Origin: Rhodocytophaga aerolata
Lineage (GTDB): Bacteria > Bacteroidota > Bacteroidia > Cytophagales > 172606-1
NCBI RefSeq assembly: GCF_030503435.1
Contig: NZ_JAUKPO010000013.1
Coordinates: forward strand, 124,001-188,000
Reading direction: 5' to 3'
DNA: 64,000 nucleotides
Part shown: positions 8,999 to 19,100 of the stretch, piece by piece
Layout: the number at the start of each line of letters is the position of its first letter
Position numbering within the stretch: the stretch's first letter is position 1
Position numbers and translations under genes: made by a program
The notes under the pieces: model-generated
The model's input: only the letters and a program-made list of their open reading frames with translations
What the model was told of the DNA's origin: nothing
The model's database searches: none

Positions 8999-11900
8999 AT
9001 GTTTAACAAAAAACAATTCTTTACCCGTCGATCAGAGGATTTTACCTTTGAAGCAACTGGCCAAGGACCGGGCACCGGATCTGTAAGAAAAAACTCAAAC
9101 CTTAAGTTTGGGGTATCTTTAGCTGCTTTGGCTTTTTGTCTTCTATTTTTTGCCTTCCCTACATTTGCACAAAACCGTACGGTAACAGGCACGGTTACCG
9201 CATCTGACGATGGCTCTACCTTACCTGGTGTAAACGTTTTAGTTAAAGGAACTACATCAGGTACTACTACCGACGGTAATGGTAAATTCTCTATTAGCGT
9301 TCCAGGAAATGATGCAACCTTAGTATTCAGCTTCATTGGATATACTGCAGAAGAAGTAGCCGTTGGCGCCAGATCTGTCATAGATGTAGGACTTGTTCCG
9401 GATGTACAATCCTTACAAGAAGTGGTAGTTACAGGGTATACCACTGAAAACAGACGGGATGTAACCGGTGCGGTAGCTACTGTAAAAGCTAGAGACTTGG
9501 TAGCGGTTCCCTCGGGTAACGTTGAGCAGCAATTACAAGGCCGCGTACCTGGCGTTACGGTTATCACCAATGGCCAGCCTGGTACAACCAGTGTGGTACG
9601 TTTAAGAGGATTTGGTGCTTTTGGTGGCAATGAGCCTCTTTATGTCGTAGATGGGGTACCTGTAGGTTCTACTGATTTTCTTAACCCTGATGATATTGAA
9701 ACTACTACTGTCCTGAAAGATGCACCTTCAGCCTCTATATACGGAGCTCGTGCAGCTAATGGGGTAATTGTTTATACTACCAAAAAAGGATATGATGGCA
9801 AAATGCGTGTAACCTACGATGGGGTGTTTGGGGTGTCTACACCAGGGAAAGTGAATAACATTCTGAACCCACAAGAACAAGCCGATTGGACTTGGCAGGC
9901 GAAGCGTAATACAGCACAGCAACTTGGTTATGCGCCTGGTAGTGAGCTATACAATAATCTATTCAAAACTGACCAGTACGGCAACGATCCGGCAGGTCCA
10001 GTATTGCCCGATTACCTAATGGTAGGCAATCGATTTGGAGTGGTTGGTAATATTAATCTTGATGAAGAAAGAGCCAAGTACAATAATGATCCACGTTTAG
10101 GATCTGTGTATCTGGTGATGCCAGCCGATAAAAACGGCACTAACTGGTATGATGCCCTAACCCGCCCTGCCCTGCTTAACCGCCATACCTTAGGTTTTTC
10201 AGGAGGTAGCGAACGGAGCAAGTATTACATTAGCCTGGGCATGCAGAACCAGCAAGGCGTTCTGATTCACCAAAAATTTGAGCGGTATGCTATGCGCCTC
10301 AATTCCGAACATAACCTAGCCAAAGGGGTACGATTCGGACAAACCCTTCAGGGTACTTACATTCGCCGGCAAGGACTAGTAGGAGGTAATGGCGGTCGTG
10401 GTGCAGCGGGTGAAGAAAACAATTGGCTGGATGCCTTCCGGATGCCAGCTATCATTCCAGTGTACGATGCCTTCGGCGGCTACGCAGGTACACAGGCAAA
10501 AGGCTTCAACAACCCGCGTAACCCTGTTGCAGCCCGCGACCGGTCTTCTGACAATGGCGGCTTTGGGTATGGATTGTTTGGAAACTTTTATGTAGAAGTA
10601 GATCCCATCAAAGACCTTACTTTGCGTAGTAGCATCGGTGGCGGTCTTTCCTCAGGCTTTTCTAATTTCTACAGCCTACCTTCTTATGAGAATTCAGAAA
10701 ACCAGTCAGCCTACTCTTATGGTGAAAATTACAACTGGGGTGCCAACTGGGTGTTTACTAACACAGCTCGTTACAATAAAAAGTTTGGTATACATACCAT
10801 CGATCTGTTAGGCGGTATAGAGTCTCTGAATACTGGTTTTGGAAGAAATATAGGTGGCAATGGCCAGTCTCCTTTTTCGCGTGATCCAAACTACGTTACC
10901 CTGACTACTACCGGTAATCGCGTAGTGAACAGCGGCTACAACAGAGGTATAACTTTCTTCTCTATTTTTGGTCAGGCCAAATATATTTTCAATGACAAGT
11001 ACATCTTTACTGGCGTACTGCGTCGTGACGGTGCTTCTAGTTTCGGCCCTGAAAACCGCTATGGGGTATTTCCTGCAGCATCTGCTGCCTGGCGTATTTC
11101 ATCAGAAGACTTTATGTCTGGCGTACCATTTATTAATGACCTGAAAATACGGGGTGGTTACGGAATGATGGGGAATACCAGCGGACTTAGCTCCAGCAAC
11201 CAGTTTAGCTTATTTGCTGCCGACCTGGGTTCTTCTTTCTACGACATTACCGGCGGTAATGCAGCACCTGAACAAGGTTTCTTCCGTAACCGGATAGGTA
11301 ACCCTGCCGCTAAATGGGAAACATCTATTACGTCTAACATCGGTTTTGATGGGTCGTTCTTTGATGGCAAACTTGATGTAGTATTCGACGTATGGAGAAA
11401 AGACACCAGAGATCTCCTCTACTCCTTAGAGACGGCAGCTGTAATAGGACCTCAGGCAACTGATCCTGCCATCAACATCGCAAAGATGCGGAACGAAGGT
11501 ATTGATATAGGAGTGACCACACGGGGCACCCGCGGGGCTGACTTTAATTACGAAGTGACCTTAAGTGCATCTTTCCTGAACAATGAGATCGTAGCATTGG
11601 CGCCAGGTGTTGAGTACTTTGAACCTTTTACACTCCGGAATATCACTCCAATCCGTAATCAGGTAGGCCGTTCTATCTCGGCATTTTATGGCTATGATGT
11701 AGTAGGACTTTTTCAGAATCAGGCAGAAGTAGACGCCGCTCCAACACAAGATGGTAAAGCTGTAGGACGTTTCCGTTACAGAGACATCAACGGCGACGGA
11801 GCGATTACTGTAGACGATCGTACCTACTTGGGTAGTCCGGTACCAAAGTTCAATGGAGGGATCAATATTAAATTAGGGTATAAGAACTTCGAGTTCGAAA

Positions 11901-12346
11901 CATTCCTGCAAACCTTCCTGGGAGTACAGAACTACAACTTCTCTAAGTGGTATAACAACTTCTATCCTTCATTTACTGGAACGGCCTACAGCACAGCAGT
12001 AAAAGAGTCATTCACCTTTGAAAGAGGTGGTAACACTGTACCGATTTTTGAGGATGCATCTAACTTCAGTACCAACACGCAATCAAACTCTTTCTATATA
12101 GAAAGTGGTAACTATGCCCGTTTGACTAACCTGCAGCTGGCTTACAAACTACCAGAGAGCATGATGGGACGGTATGGTTTTTCAAGAGCACGGGTTTACC
12201 TGCAAGCTACTAACCTGTTCACTATCTCCAAATATTCAGGTTTGGATCCAGGAGTAGCAGGTAATGCAGATACTACACTGGGTATTGATGTGGGTAACCC
12301 ACCTATGCCCCGCGGCTATAACATCGGTTTAAATCTTACCTTCTAA
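8999..12346 (+). CDS. SusC/RagA TonB-dependent receptor (no STN domain)
   Basis: Outer-membrane TonB-dependent transporter of 1115 residues. The N-terminus is unusually long before the signal-peptide hydrophobic core (about 37-55), with cleavage likely after TFAQ near residue 58. The carboxypeptidase-regulatory-like domain (about 60-140, TLPGVNVLVKGTTSGTTTD) is followed by the signature LQEVVVTGYTTENRRD, the plug (about 150-265), and a barrel ending in NLTF. There is no STN domain, so unlike the 887-4354 receptor it should not signal through FecR. Strong similarity in the plug region shows the two are paralogues. SusD follows after a 63-base gap. Substrate unknown. Confidence 0.96.
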   Translation: MFNKKQFFTRRSEDFTFEATGQGPGTGSVRKNSNLKFGVSLAALAFCLLFFAFPTFAQNRTVTGTVTASDDGSTLPGVNVLVKGTTSGTTTDGNGKFSISVPGNDATLVFSFIGYTAEEVAVGARSVIDVGLVPDVQSLQEVVVTGYTTENRRDVTGAVATVKARDLVAVPSGNVEQQLQGRVPGVTVITNGQPGTTSVVRLRGFGAFGGNEPLYVVDGVPVGSTDFLNPDDIETTTVLKDAPSASIYGARAANGVIVYTTKKGYDGKMRVTYDGVFGVSTPGKVNNILNPQEQADWTWQAKRNTAQQLGYAPGSELYNNLFKTDQYGNDPAGPVLPDYLMVGNRFGVVGNINLDEERAKYNNDPRLGSVYLVMPADKNGTNWYDALTRPALLNRHTLGFSGGSERSKYYISLGMQNQQGVLIHQKFERYAMRLNSEHNLAKGVRFGQTLQGTYIRRQGLVGGNGGRGAAGEENNWLDAFRMPAIIPVYDAFGGYAGTQAKGFNNPRNPVAARDRSSDNGGFGYGLFGNFYVEVDPIKDLTLRSSIGGGLSSGFSNFYSLPSYENSENQSAYSYGENYNWGANWVFTNTARYNKKFGIHTIDLLGGIESLNTGFGRNIGGNGQSPFSRDPNYVTLTTTGNRVVNSGYNRGITFFSIFGQAKYIFNDKYIFTGVLRRDGASSFGPENRYGVFPAASAAWRISSEDFMSGVPFINDLKIRGGYGMMGNTSGLSSSNQFSLFAADLGSSFYDITGGNAAPEQGFFRNRIGNPAAKWETSITSNIGFDGSFFDGKLDVVFDVWRKDTRDLLYSLETAAVIGPQATDPAINIAKMRNEGIDIGVTTRGTRGADFNYEVTLSASFLNNEIVALAPGVEYFEPFTLRNITPIRNQVGRSISAFYGYDVVGLFQNQAEVDAAPTQDGKAVGRFRYRDINGDGAITVDDRTYLGSPVPKFNGGINIKLGYKNFEFETFLQTFLGVQNYNFSKWYNNFYPSFTGTAYSTAVKESFTFERGGNTVPIFEDASNFSTNTQSNSFYIESGNYARLTNLQLAYKLPESMMGRYGFSRARVYLQATNLFTISKYSGLDPGVAGNADTTLGIDVGNPPMPRGYNIGLNLTF

Positions 12347-12409
12347 ACAATCAGTGAGAGGTTGGATGAGCAGTATTCATCCACCTTCACTCTTCAAAAA
12401 AACGATTTT

Positions 12410-14152
12410 ATGAAAAAAACAATTAGAACTTTCGCAGTAATTGCTGCCATAATGCTTGGCCCAATTGCCTGTAAAGACGAGTTTCTGGAGGTGCCCGTAA
12501 CAGGCCAGCTTACAGATGCATCATTGAATACCCAGGCAGGGCTTGAAGGCTTACTGATTGGGGTGTACTCTCAGCTAGACGGTTCAGGCGGAGGTGGTGA
12601 ATGGCATGGGGGAGCTGTTAACTGGTTATGGGGAAGCATCCGCGGTGGAGATGCCAACAAAGGCTCTAACGCTGGTGATTTCAACTCAATGACTCCAATA
12701 GAACGTTTTGAACCACAGGTCAACAACGGAGAGCTGAACGCCAAATGGATGGGCTCCTATGAAGGCGTAGCCCGTGCCAATTCGCTTTTGGCTATCATGT
12801 CCAAGGCTACAGCGGTACCGGAAGCTGCCAAAACACGTATTGCGGCTGAGACGCGCTTCCTGCGGGCTCACTTTTACTCAGAATTGCGGAAAAATTTTAA
12901 GATGGTTCCATGGGTAGACGAAACAATGACTGATGCTGAAGCTGTTAAGGTACCAAACAATACTGATATATGGCCGAATATTGAAGCCGATTTTCAGTTT
13001 GCAGCGGATAACCTGCCGGAAACACAGCCTCAGGCAGGTAGAGCCAATAAATGGGCAGCCATGTCTTATCTGGCGAAAACATACATGTTCCAGAAGAAAT
13101 ATGCGGAAGCCAAGACTTTATTCGACAACATCATTGCCAATGGCAAAACTACCAATGGCAAAAAATACGGCTTATTTCCCGATTTTGATGGATTGTTCAA
13201 CTTAGAAAACGAAAACTCAGAGGAATCTATCTTTTCATTTCAGGCAACTGGGGGTGCAAGCAGTACCAATAATGCGCTCCACGAACTGGCTATGGCTCAG
13301 CCATACGGAGCAAAAATTGGCGAGGAAGCTGGCAGCGACTGCTGTGGCTTCTTTCATCCAAGTTTCGATTTGGCTGCTTCGTATCGCACAGCCAATGGCC
13401 TTCCTTTGTTAGATGGATCTTACCGCACTGGCACAAATGAGCTAAAAGCGGATCAGGGTCTGGCTACCACTGATGCTTTTACGCCAGATCAGGGGCCAGT
13501 TGACCCTCGCCTTGACCATACAATTGGCCGCCGGGGCCTTCCGTTTGAGGACTGGGGCCTTCACCCCGGGAAAGCCTGGATTCGTGACCAGAATTTTGCC
13601 GGACCCTATACACAAGAGAAGTATGCCTTAAATAAGAATGAATATGCTACCCGCGATGCCAGCGGATGGACACCAGGTTACCAGGCAACTAACTTCATGA
13701 TTATCCGCTTCGCCGATGTACTGCTGATGGCAGCGGAAGCAGAAGTAGAAGTAGGAGACCTGGAAAAAGCCCGGATGTATGTAAATATGGTACGGGCACG
13801 CGCTGCTAATCCTGCAACTTTTGAGAAGATGCCGGACGGTTCGAATGCAGCAAATTATGTAATTAGTGAATATCCTGCTGGCTGGACGCAAGATTTTGCC
13901 CGGGATGCTGTTCGTTTCGAGCGTAAGCTGGAATTGTCCCTGGAAGGGCATCGTTTCTACGACCTTGTACGGTGGGGCATTGCTGAGCAGGCGCTGAACT
14001 CTTACCTGGTTTACGAGGCAGGCAAACTTCCTAGTCAATTTGGTGGCCCTCAGGCCGTCTTCAGTGCAGCTGAGGACGAATACCTGCCAATTCCTCAGCG
14101 TCAGGTGGATTTGCAAGGCAACGATGTCTTAACACAAAACCCCGGATATTAA
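12410..14152 (+). CDS. RagB/SusD-family substrate-binding lipoprotein (second copy)
   Basis: Surface lipoprotein paired with the second SusC. The frame is open from 12362, but the ATG at 12410 gives a proper lipoprotein signal peptide (MKKTIRTFAVIAAIML, lipobox PIAC), so that start is chosen, giving 581 residues. SusD hallmarks are AETRFLRAHFYSEL near residue 145, a TPR-like stretch KTYMFQKKYAEAKTLFDN, MIIRFADVLLMAAEAEVE, ERKLELSLEGHRFYDLVRWG, and the ending LTQNPGY. A strong terminator follows at 14184-14216. It is longer than the first SusD, with an insertion around residues 280-400 that may reflect a different ligand. Confidence 0.95.
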   Translation: MKKTIRTFAVIAAIMLGPIACKDEFLEVPVTGQLTDASLNTQAGLEGLLIGVYSQLDGSGGGGEWHGGAVNWLWGSIRGGDANKGSNAGDFNSMTPIERFEPQVNNGELNAKWMGSYEGVARANSLLAIMSKATAVPEAAKTRIAAETRFLRAHFYSELRKNFKMVPWVDETMTDAEAVKVPNNTDIWPNIEADFQFAADNLPETQPQAGRANKWAAMSYLAKTYMFQKKYAEAKTLFDNIIANGKTTNGKKYGLFPDFDGLFNLENENSEESIFSFQATGGASSTNNALHELAMAQPYGAKIGEEAGSDCCGFFHPSFDLAASYRTANGLPLLDGSYRTGTNELKADQGLATTDAFTPDQGPVDPRLDHTIGRRGLPFEDWGLHPGKAWIRDQNFAGPYTQEKYALNKNEYATRDASGWTPGYQATNFMIIRFADVLLMAAEAEVEVGDLEKARMYVNMVRARAANPATFEKMPDGSNAANYVISEYPAGWTQDFARDAVRFERKLELSLEGHRFYDLVRWGIAEQALNSYLVYEAGKLPSQFGGPQAVFSAAEDEYLPIPQRQVDLQGNDVLTQNPGY

Positions 14153-14183
14153 TTTTATAAATTAATATATATCTAGAGTGATT

Positions 14184-14216
14184 AAAACAGGTCAGGTAGT
14201 TTATCTGACCTGTTTT
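14184..14216 (+). terminator. Intrinsic terminator after second SusD
   Basis: A 12-bp perfect stem (14184-14195 with 14205-14216) with a 9-base loop, followed by a run of T residues to 14219. It ends the second SusCD operon. Confidence 0.88.
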
Positions 14217-14347
14217 TTTATAGGTAGCTAAATAATTATGTTTTATTCATATTAAGACTATATTCTGCAGAAGAGTTTTAAATTACTTAAATTGCTCATT
14301 AATAAAGCTTGCCATTCAACGATCTGCTTTTGCTACAAATTACTAGA

Positions 14348-15976
14348 GTGAAGATATTTAGGTACGTGTGTTCAACCCTGAAAAATTGTGCGGGTTTAGT
14401 ATTGCTAGTAGGAGTCACAATCTTCTCATGCACTTCTAGAACAGAAACAGCATCCAGTGAAACATCTGACCTTGATTCTTTAAAAATATTATCTGCTACT
14501 GTCCATACATTAAATGAACGCCAAGTGGCGCAAGCCCTTTGCGGAAGTTGTCATGAATTTCCCGATCCGGCACTTCTCGATAAAAATACCTGGAAAAAAG
14601 GCGTTCTTCCACATATGGCTCTACGACTGGGTTTTATGTCTTTTGCAAACAATCCCTATGCTAAGCTATCCAGAGCAGAAATAGAAGCAGTTGTAAAAGC
14701 AAATGTTTTTCCGCATGAACCTATAATTGATACGGCAACCTGGGAGAAAATTGTACATTTTTATGAACAGGAAGCCCCTCAAACGCCTCTAAAGCAAGAT
14801 AAAAAAGCGGTAATTCTACACGATATGCCAGCTTTTGAAATAATTCCAAAGAAAATTCCTGGCAATCCCATGCCCTTAGCTACTTTGTTGCGATTTGATG
14901 CGAAGTCTAGCAACTGGTATATAGGCAACCGTCAGGCTATGTTGTATAAGCTTACTACACAATTTCAAGTTGTGGACTCGCTGAAACTGGACAGCCCCCC
15001 AGCTGATCTTACCCATGATTCACAAGGAAATATACATATTGTAACCATGGGAGTAATGGACCCGAACGATAAGGCAGCAGGGAAAATTATCAAATTAGGT
15101 GCACCCACTTTTAATGTAAATCAGTCGACTACTACACTAGATGGGCTGCTCCGGCCGGTACAAATGCTATTTCATGATTTAAATGCAGACGGTCTGGAAG
15201 ATAAAGTAGTTTGTGAATTTGGAAATTATACAGGTAAACTTGTTTGGTATGAAAACGAAGGCAATGAAAGATATACGCAACACATCCTGAAACAGAAACC
15301 AGGCGCACGGAAAGTTTTAGTACAAGACATTAATAAAGATACATTTCCGGATGTAGTTGTTTTAATGACACAAGGTGACGAAGGAATTTTTGCTTATATA
15401 AATGATGGGAAAGGCAATTTTACAGAAACCATTCTCCTTCGTTTTCCCCCAGTCTATGGATCAAGCGATTTTCAGTTGATAGATTTTAATGAAGACGGTT
15501 TGCTTGACATAGTATATGCTAATGGCGACAATGCAGACTTCTCCTATTCACTAAAAAAATACCATGGGATACGCCTGTTTCTTAATAAGGGAGGCAATTC
15601 ATTTGAGCAAAAATGGTTTTATCCAGTGCATGGAGCTACCCAGGCAGTAGCCTGTGATTTTGATCAGGATGGAGATCTGGATATTAGTACGATCGCCTTT
15701 TTTCCGGATTTTGCAAATGTAGCCGATGAAGGCTACCTGTACTTTGAAAATACTGGCAATCTTTCATTCCAGCCTCGGACTTTTCCGAATGCTTCCTTAG
15801 GTAGATGGCTCACCATGGAGACAGGCGATTTTGACCAGGACCATGATGTAGATATTGCTTTAGGGTCATTTATTTTTTCAGCAACGCCAGTGCCGCCAGA
15901 AAAAAGGCAAGAGTGGCTCAGAAATGGATATCATGTAGTCATTCTTGAAAATAAAACTTGCCATCCCGCCCGGTAG
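14348..15976 (+). CDS. FG-GAP/VCBS repeat lipoprotein with an N-terminal c-type haem motif
   Basis: Predicted exported lipoprotein combining a haem-attachment motif with a beta-propeller. No in-frame ATG precedes the signal peptide. GTG at 14348 gives a clean lipoprotein signal (lipobox IFSC, Cys28) and is preferred over TTG at 14309, which directly follows a stop. Numbered from the GTG, a CGSCH motif sits at 65-69, matching covalent haem c attachment (CxxCH), and a His-Met pair follows in LPHMALRLG. Five repeats of the D-x-[ND]-x-D type come later (LNADGLED, INKDTFPD, FNEDGLLD, FDQDGDLD, FDQDHDVD), with no ASPIC domain. The gap to the giant FG-GAP gene downstream is 168 bases. Electron transfer between a surface substrate and the respiratory chain is plausible but inferred. 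Confidence 0.85.
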   Translation: MKIFRYVCSTLKNCAGLVLLVGVTIFSCTSRTETASSETSDLDSLKILSATVHTLNERQVAQALCGSCHEFPDPALLDKNTWKKGVLPHMALRLGFMSFANNPYAKLSRAEIEAVVKANVFPHEPIIDTATWEKIVHFYEQEAPQTPLKQDKKAVILHDMPAFEIIPKKIPGNPMPLATLLRFDAKSSNWYIGNRQAMLYKLTTQFQVVDSLKLDSPPADLTHDSQGNIHIVTMGVMDPNDKAAGKIIKLGAPTFNVNQSTTTLDGLLRPVQMLFHDLNADGLEDKVVCEFGNYTGKLVWYENEGNERYTQHILKQKPGARKVLVQDINKDTFPDVVVLMTQGDEGIFAYINDGKGNFTETILLRFPPVYGSSDFQLIDFNEDGLLDIVYANGDNADFSYSLKKYHGIRLFLNKGGNSFEQKWFYPVHGATQAVACDFDQDGDLDISTIAFFPDFANVADEGYLYFENTGNLSFQPRTFPNASLGRWLTMETGDFDQDHDVDIALGSFIFSATPVPPEKRQEWLRNGYHVVILENKTCHPAR

Positions 15977-16088
15977 CACAGCAAAATGACGGTCTTGTAT
16001 ATAAGAAGTAACCGCATAAATTCTGTAAAGAGCTGTTATCAGTTTAAACTAGAAAGGTTTATATATGCATCGATTTACTTGGTTCTCC

Positions 16089-16119
16089 TTGTAAAATACC
16101 ACTAAAAATTGTATTTTTA
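16089..16119 (+). promoter_or_regulatory. Candidate promoter for the giant FG-GAP gene
   Basis: TTG at 16089-16091 and TATTTTTA at 16112-16119 (consensus TAnnTTTG with one mismatch) are 20 bases apart. The predicted transcript would begin about 20 bases before the ATG at 16145, which favours that start over the upstream TTG at 16109. Confidence 0.35.
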
Positions 16120-16144
16120 CTATTTAATATCTTCTTACCCCTGT

Positions 16145-19100
16145 ATGTGTAGTAAGCTATCACCATTCTATCTGCTACTAATTCTTAGTGCTTTACTTTT
16201 GGGTGCTTGTGAATCCAAAAAGACTCTGTTTAGCCTTATACCTGCCGATAATTCGGGAATTACTTTCTCGAACACCATTGTTGAGAATGATACCATGAAC
16301 ATACTAGATTTTGAGTACGTGTATAATGGGGGAGGAGTGGCTATTGCAGATTTCAACAATGACGGTTTACAGGATGTGTTCTTTTCAGGAAACCAGGTTT
16401 CAAATCAACTTTATTTAAATAAGGGTGATCTGGAATTTAATGATATCACTGAAAAAGCTGGTATAAATGGGCAAGGAAAATGGTCCTCAGGCGTAGCCGT
16501 GGTCGATATTAATAACGATGGCCTGATGGATATTTATGTAGGAGCCACTGTAAACAAAGTTGCGAGGTTGCGGGAGAACATGTTGTACATAAACCAGGGT
16601 GTTCAGGAGGATGGCCTGCCAGTTTTTAAAGATTTAGCAAAAGAATATGGGGTAGCAGATGATGGACACACCACTACTGCCGCTTTCTTCGATTATGATA
16701 ACGACGGCGATCTGGACCTGTATGTAGTAACCAATACCATAGAAAACTATCCCAATACATACCGGAAAAAAGTACTTGACGGCAGCTCGCCAACAACCGA
16801 CCGGCTTTACCGCAACGATTGGAACGAACAGCTAAAGCATCCGGTATTTACTAATGTATCTAAGGAGGCAGGCATAGTAGCCGAAGGATATGGCTTGGGA
16901 ATAAACATAACCGATATTAACCGGGACGGATGGCAAGATATATATGTTACCAACGATTATATAACCAACGACTTACTATATATTAACAATGGCAACGGAA
17001 CATTTACCGACAAAGCAGCCACTTATTTTAAGCACACAAGTAATTCGGCTATGGGAAATGATATTGGTGATATCAATAATGATGGCCTCGTAGATGTGGT
17101 GGTGGTGGATATGCTTCCGGAAGATAATTACCGGAAAAAAGTGCTTATGGGTGCTAACAACTACCATGGGTATATAAATAACGACACATATAAGTATACG
17201 TACGAATATGTACGGAATACATTACAACTTAATCAGGGCAACAAACCAGGAACCAATGAACCGATTTTTAGTGAGATCAGCCTGTTAGCTAATATGGCCC
17301 AAACAGACTGGAGCTGGTCGCCGCTGATTGTAGATTTCGACCATGATGGTAACCGGGATTTGGTGGTTACCAACGGATTTCCAAAAGATGTTACTGACCG
17401 GGATTTTATATCTTTCCGTGCACAAAGTTCATCTGTTGCCTCTAAAGAATACATTTTGTCACAGATTCCAGAGGTAAAGATAAAAAATTACGCATTCCGC
17501 AATAATGGTGACCTTACATTTACAAAAGTTACGGACGAATGGGGATTCACGCAGCCTTCTTTTTCAAATGGTGCGGCTTTTGGAGACCTGGATAATGACG
17601 GCGATCTGGATTATGTAGTAAATAATATTAATGACCAGGCTTTTGTTTACCGCAATAACCTGGTAGAGAAAAACCTCCCTAATTCAAACTATCTACGCAT
17701 CGTATTTAAAGGCGCTGAAAAAAATAAGATGGGCTTAGGGGTTTTGGTCGAACTGGAGTTACCAAACGGGCAAAAGCAGGTATATGAACATACCATTTAT
17801 AGAGGCTACCTGTCTTCTATTGAAAATGCTGCTCATTTTGGCTTAGGAAGTAACCCGGTAGTCAAAAAAATTAACATAGTATGGCCTGGAGGGAAAAAAC
17901 AACTGTTGGAAAATATACAGGCAAATCAGACACTAACAGTAGATATAAAGAATGCCTCGTCAAGTAAAGAGCCGGTATTGGCTGCTGAAACCATACTTAC
18001 GGAAGTTACCGATTCACTTCATGTTACCTATGTACATCAAGAACCTGATTATATTGATTTTAATGTTCAAAAACTGCTTCCTCATAAACTTTCTCAGTAT
18101 GCACCTGCCCTTGCTGTGGGAGACGTAAACGGAGATGGCCTAACCGATGTATTTACCGGCGGTTCACGGCAGCACCAGGGAGTATTTTTTATGCAAAACA
18201 GTAAGGGAAATTTCGAACAGAAGGAATTGCTGCCTGCTATAAAACAAGACTTAAAAGAGCAGGAAGACATGGGTACACTACTGTTTGATGCAGATGGAGA
18301 TAATGACCTGGATTTATATATTGCCAGCGGAGGAAGTGAAAAAGAAGGAAATAATCAGGCTTACCAGGACAGGTTATATATAAACGATGGAAAAGGTAAT
18401 TTTTCACTTGCTCAGGAAGCATTGCCGCCATTTACCATTAGCAGCAGTTGTGTAAAAGCCGCCGACTTCGATAAAGATGGCGACCTAGACCTGTTCGTTG
18501 GCGGCCGTGTAGAACCAGATAAGTATCCGAAACCAGTTACCAGCTACATTTTGCGGAACGATTCTAAACCCGGTGAACCTAAATTTACAGATCTTACCAC
18601 ACAAGTAGCTAGTACACTTACTAGTATAGGCCTGGTTTGCGATGCCCTATGGACAGATTATGACAATGATGGCTGGATAGACCTGCTATTGGCCGGAGAA
18701 TGGATGCCCCTGACGCTGCTAAAAAACAACGGTGGAAAACTGGAAAATGTAAGTTCCCAGGCCGGACTCGCTTCCCATACCGGATGGTGGAACAGTCTGC
18801 TTTCCGGAGATTTTGACAACGACGGAGATACCGATTATATAGCAGGCAACCTGGGATTAAATTCGCTGAATAAAGCATCCGACGAATACCCGGTAACTGT
18901 TTATGCAAAAGATTTTGATAATAATGGTAGTTTTGATGCCATTCCGACAACTTTTTTTCCCGATAATACCGGAGCCCTGAATGAATATACTTTTCATGGA
19001 CGCGAAGACCTGATTAAACAGATGATCAGTATGCGGGCACGTTTTCCGTACTACAAAGATTTTGCTAATGCCTCCTTAGATAAATTACTTTCCGCAGATG

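Noticed and set aside
8974-9630. 218-codon open frame on the - strand opposite the second SusC N-terminal region
   Set aside because: Pro/Thr/Val-rich antisense reading of the conserved carboxypeptidase-like and plug coding region; the + strand protein is clearly real.
13628-14116. 162-codon - strand frame opposite the second SusD C-terminus
   Set aside because: Antisense shadow of a strongly conserved SusD C-terminal domain.
16109-16144. TTG-started N-terminal extension of the giant FG-GAP protein
   Set aside because: It precedes a good lipoprotein signal peptide and overlaps the predicted promoter element; ATG 16145 fits better.
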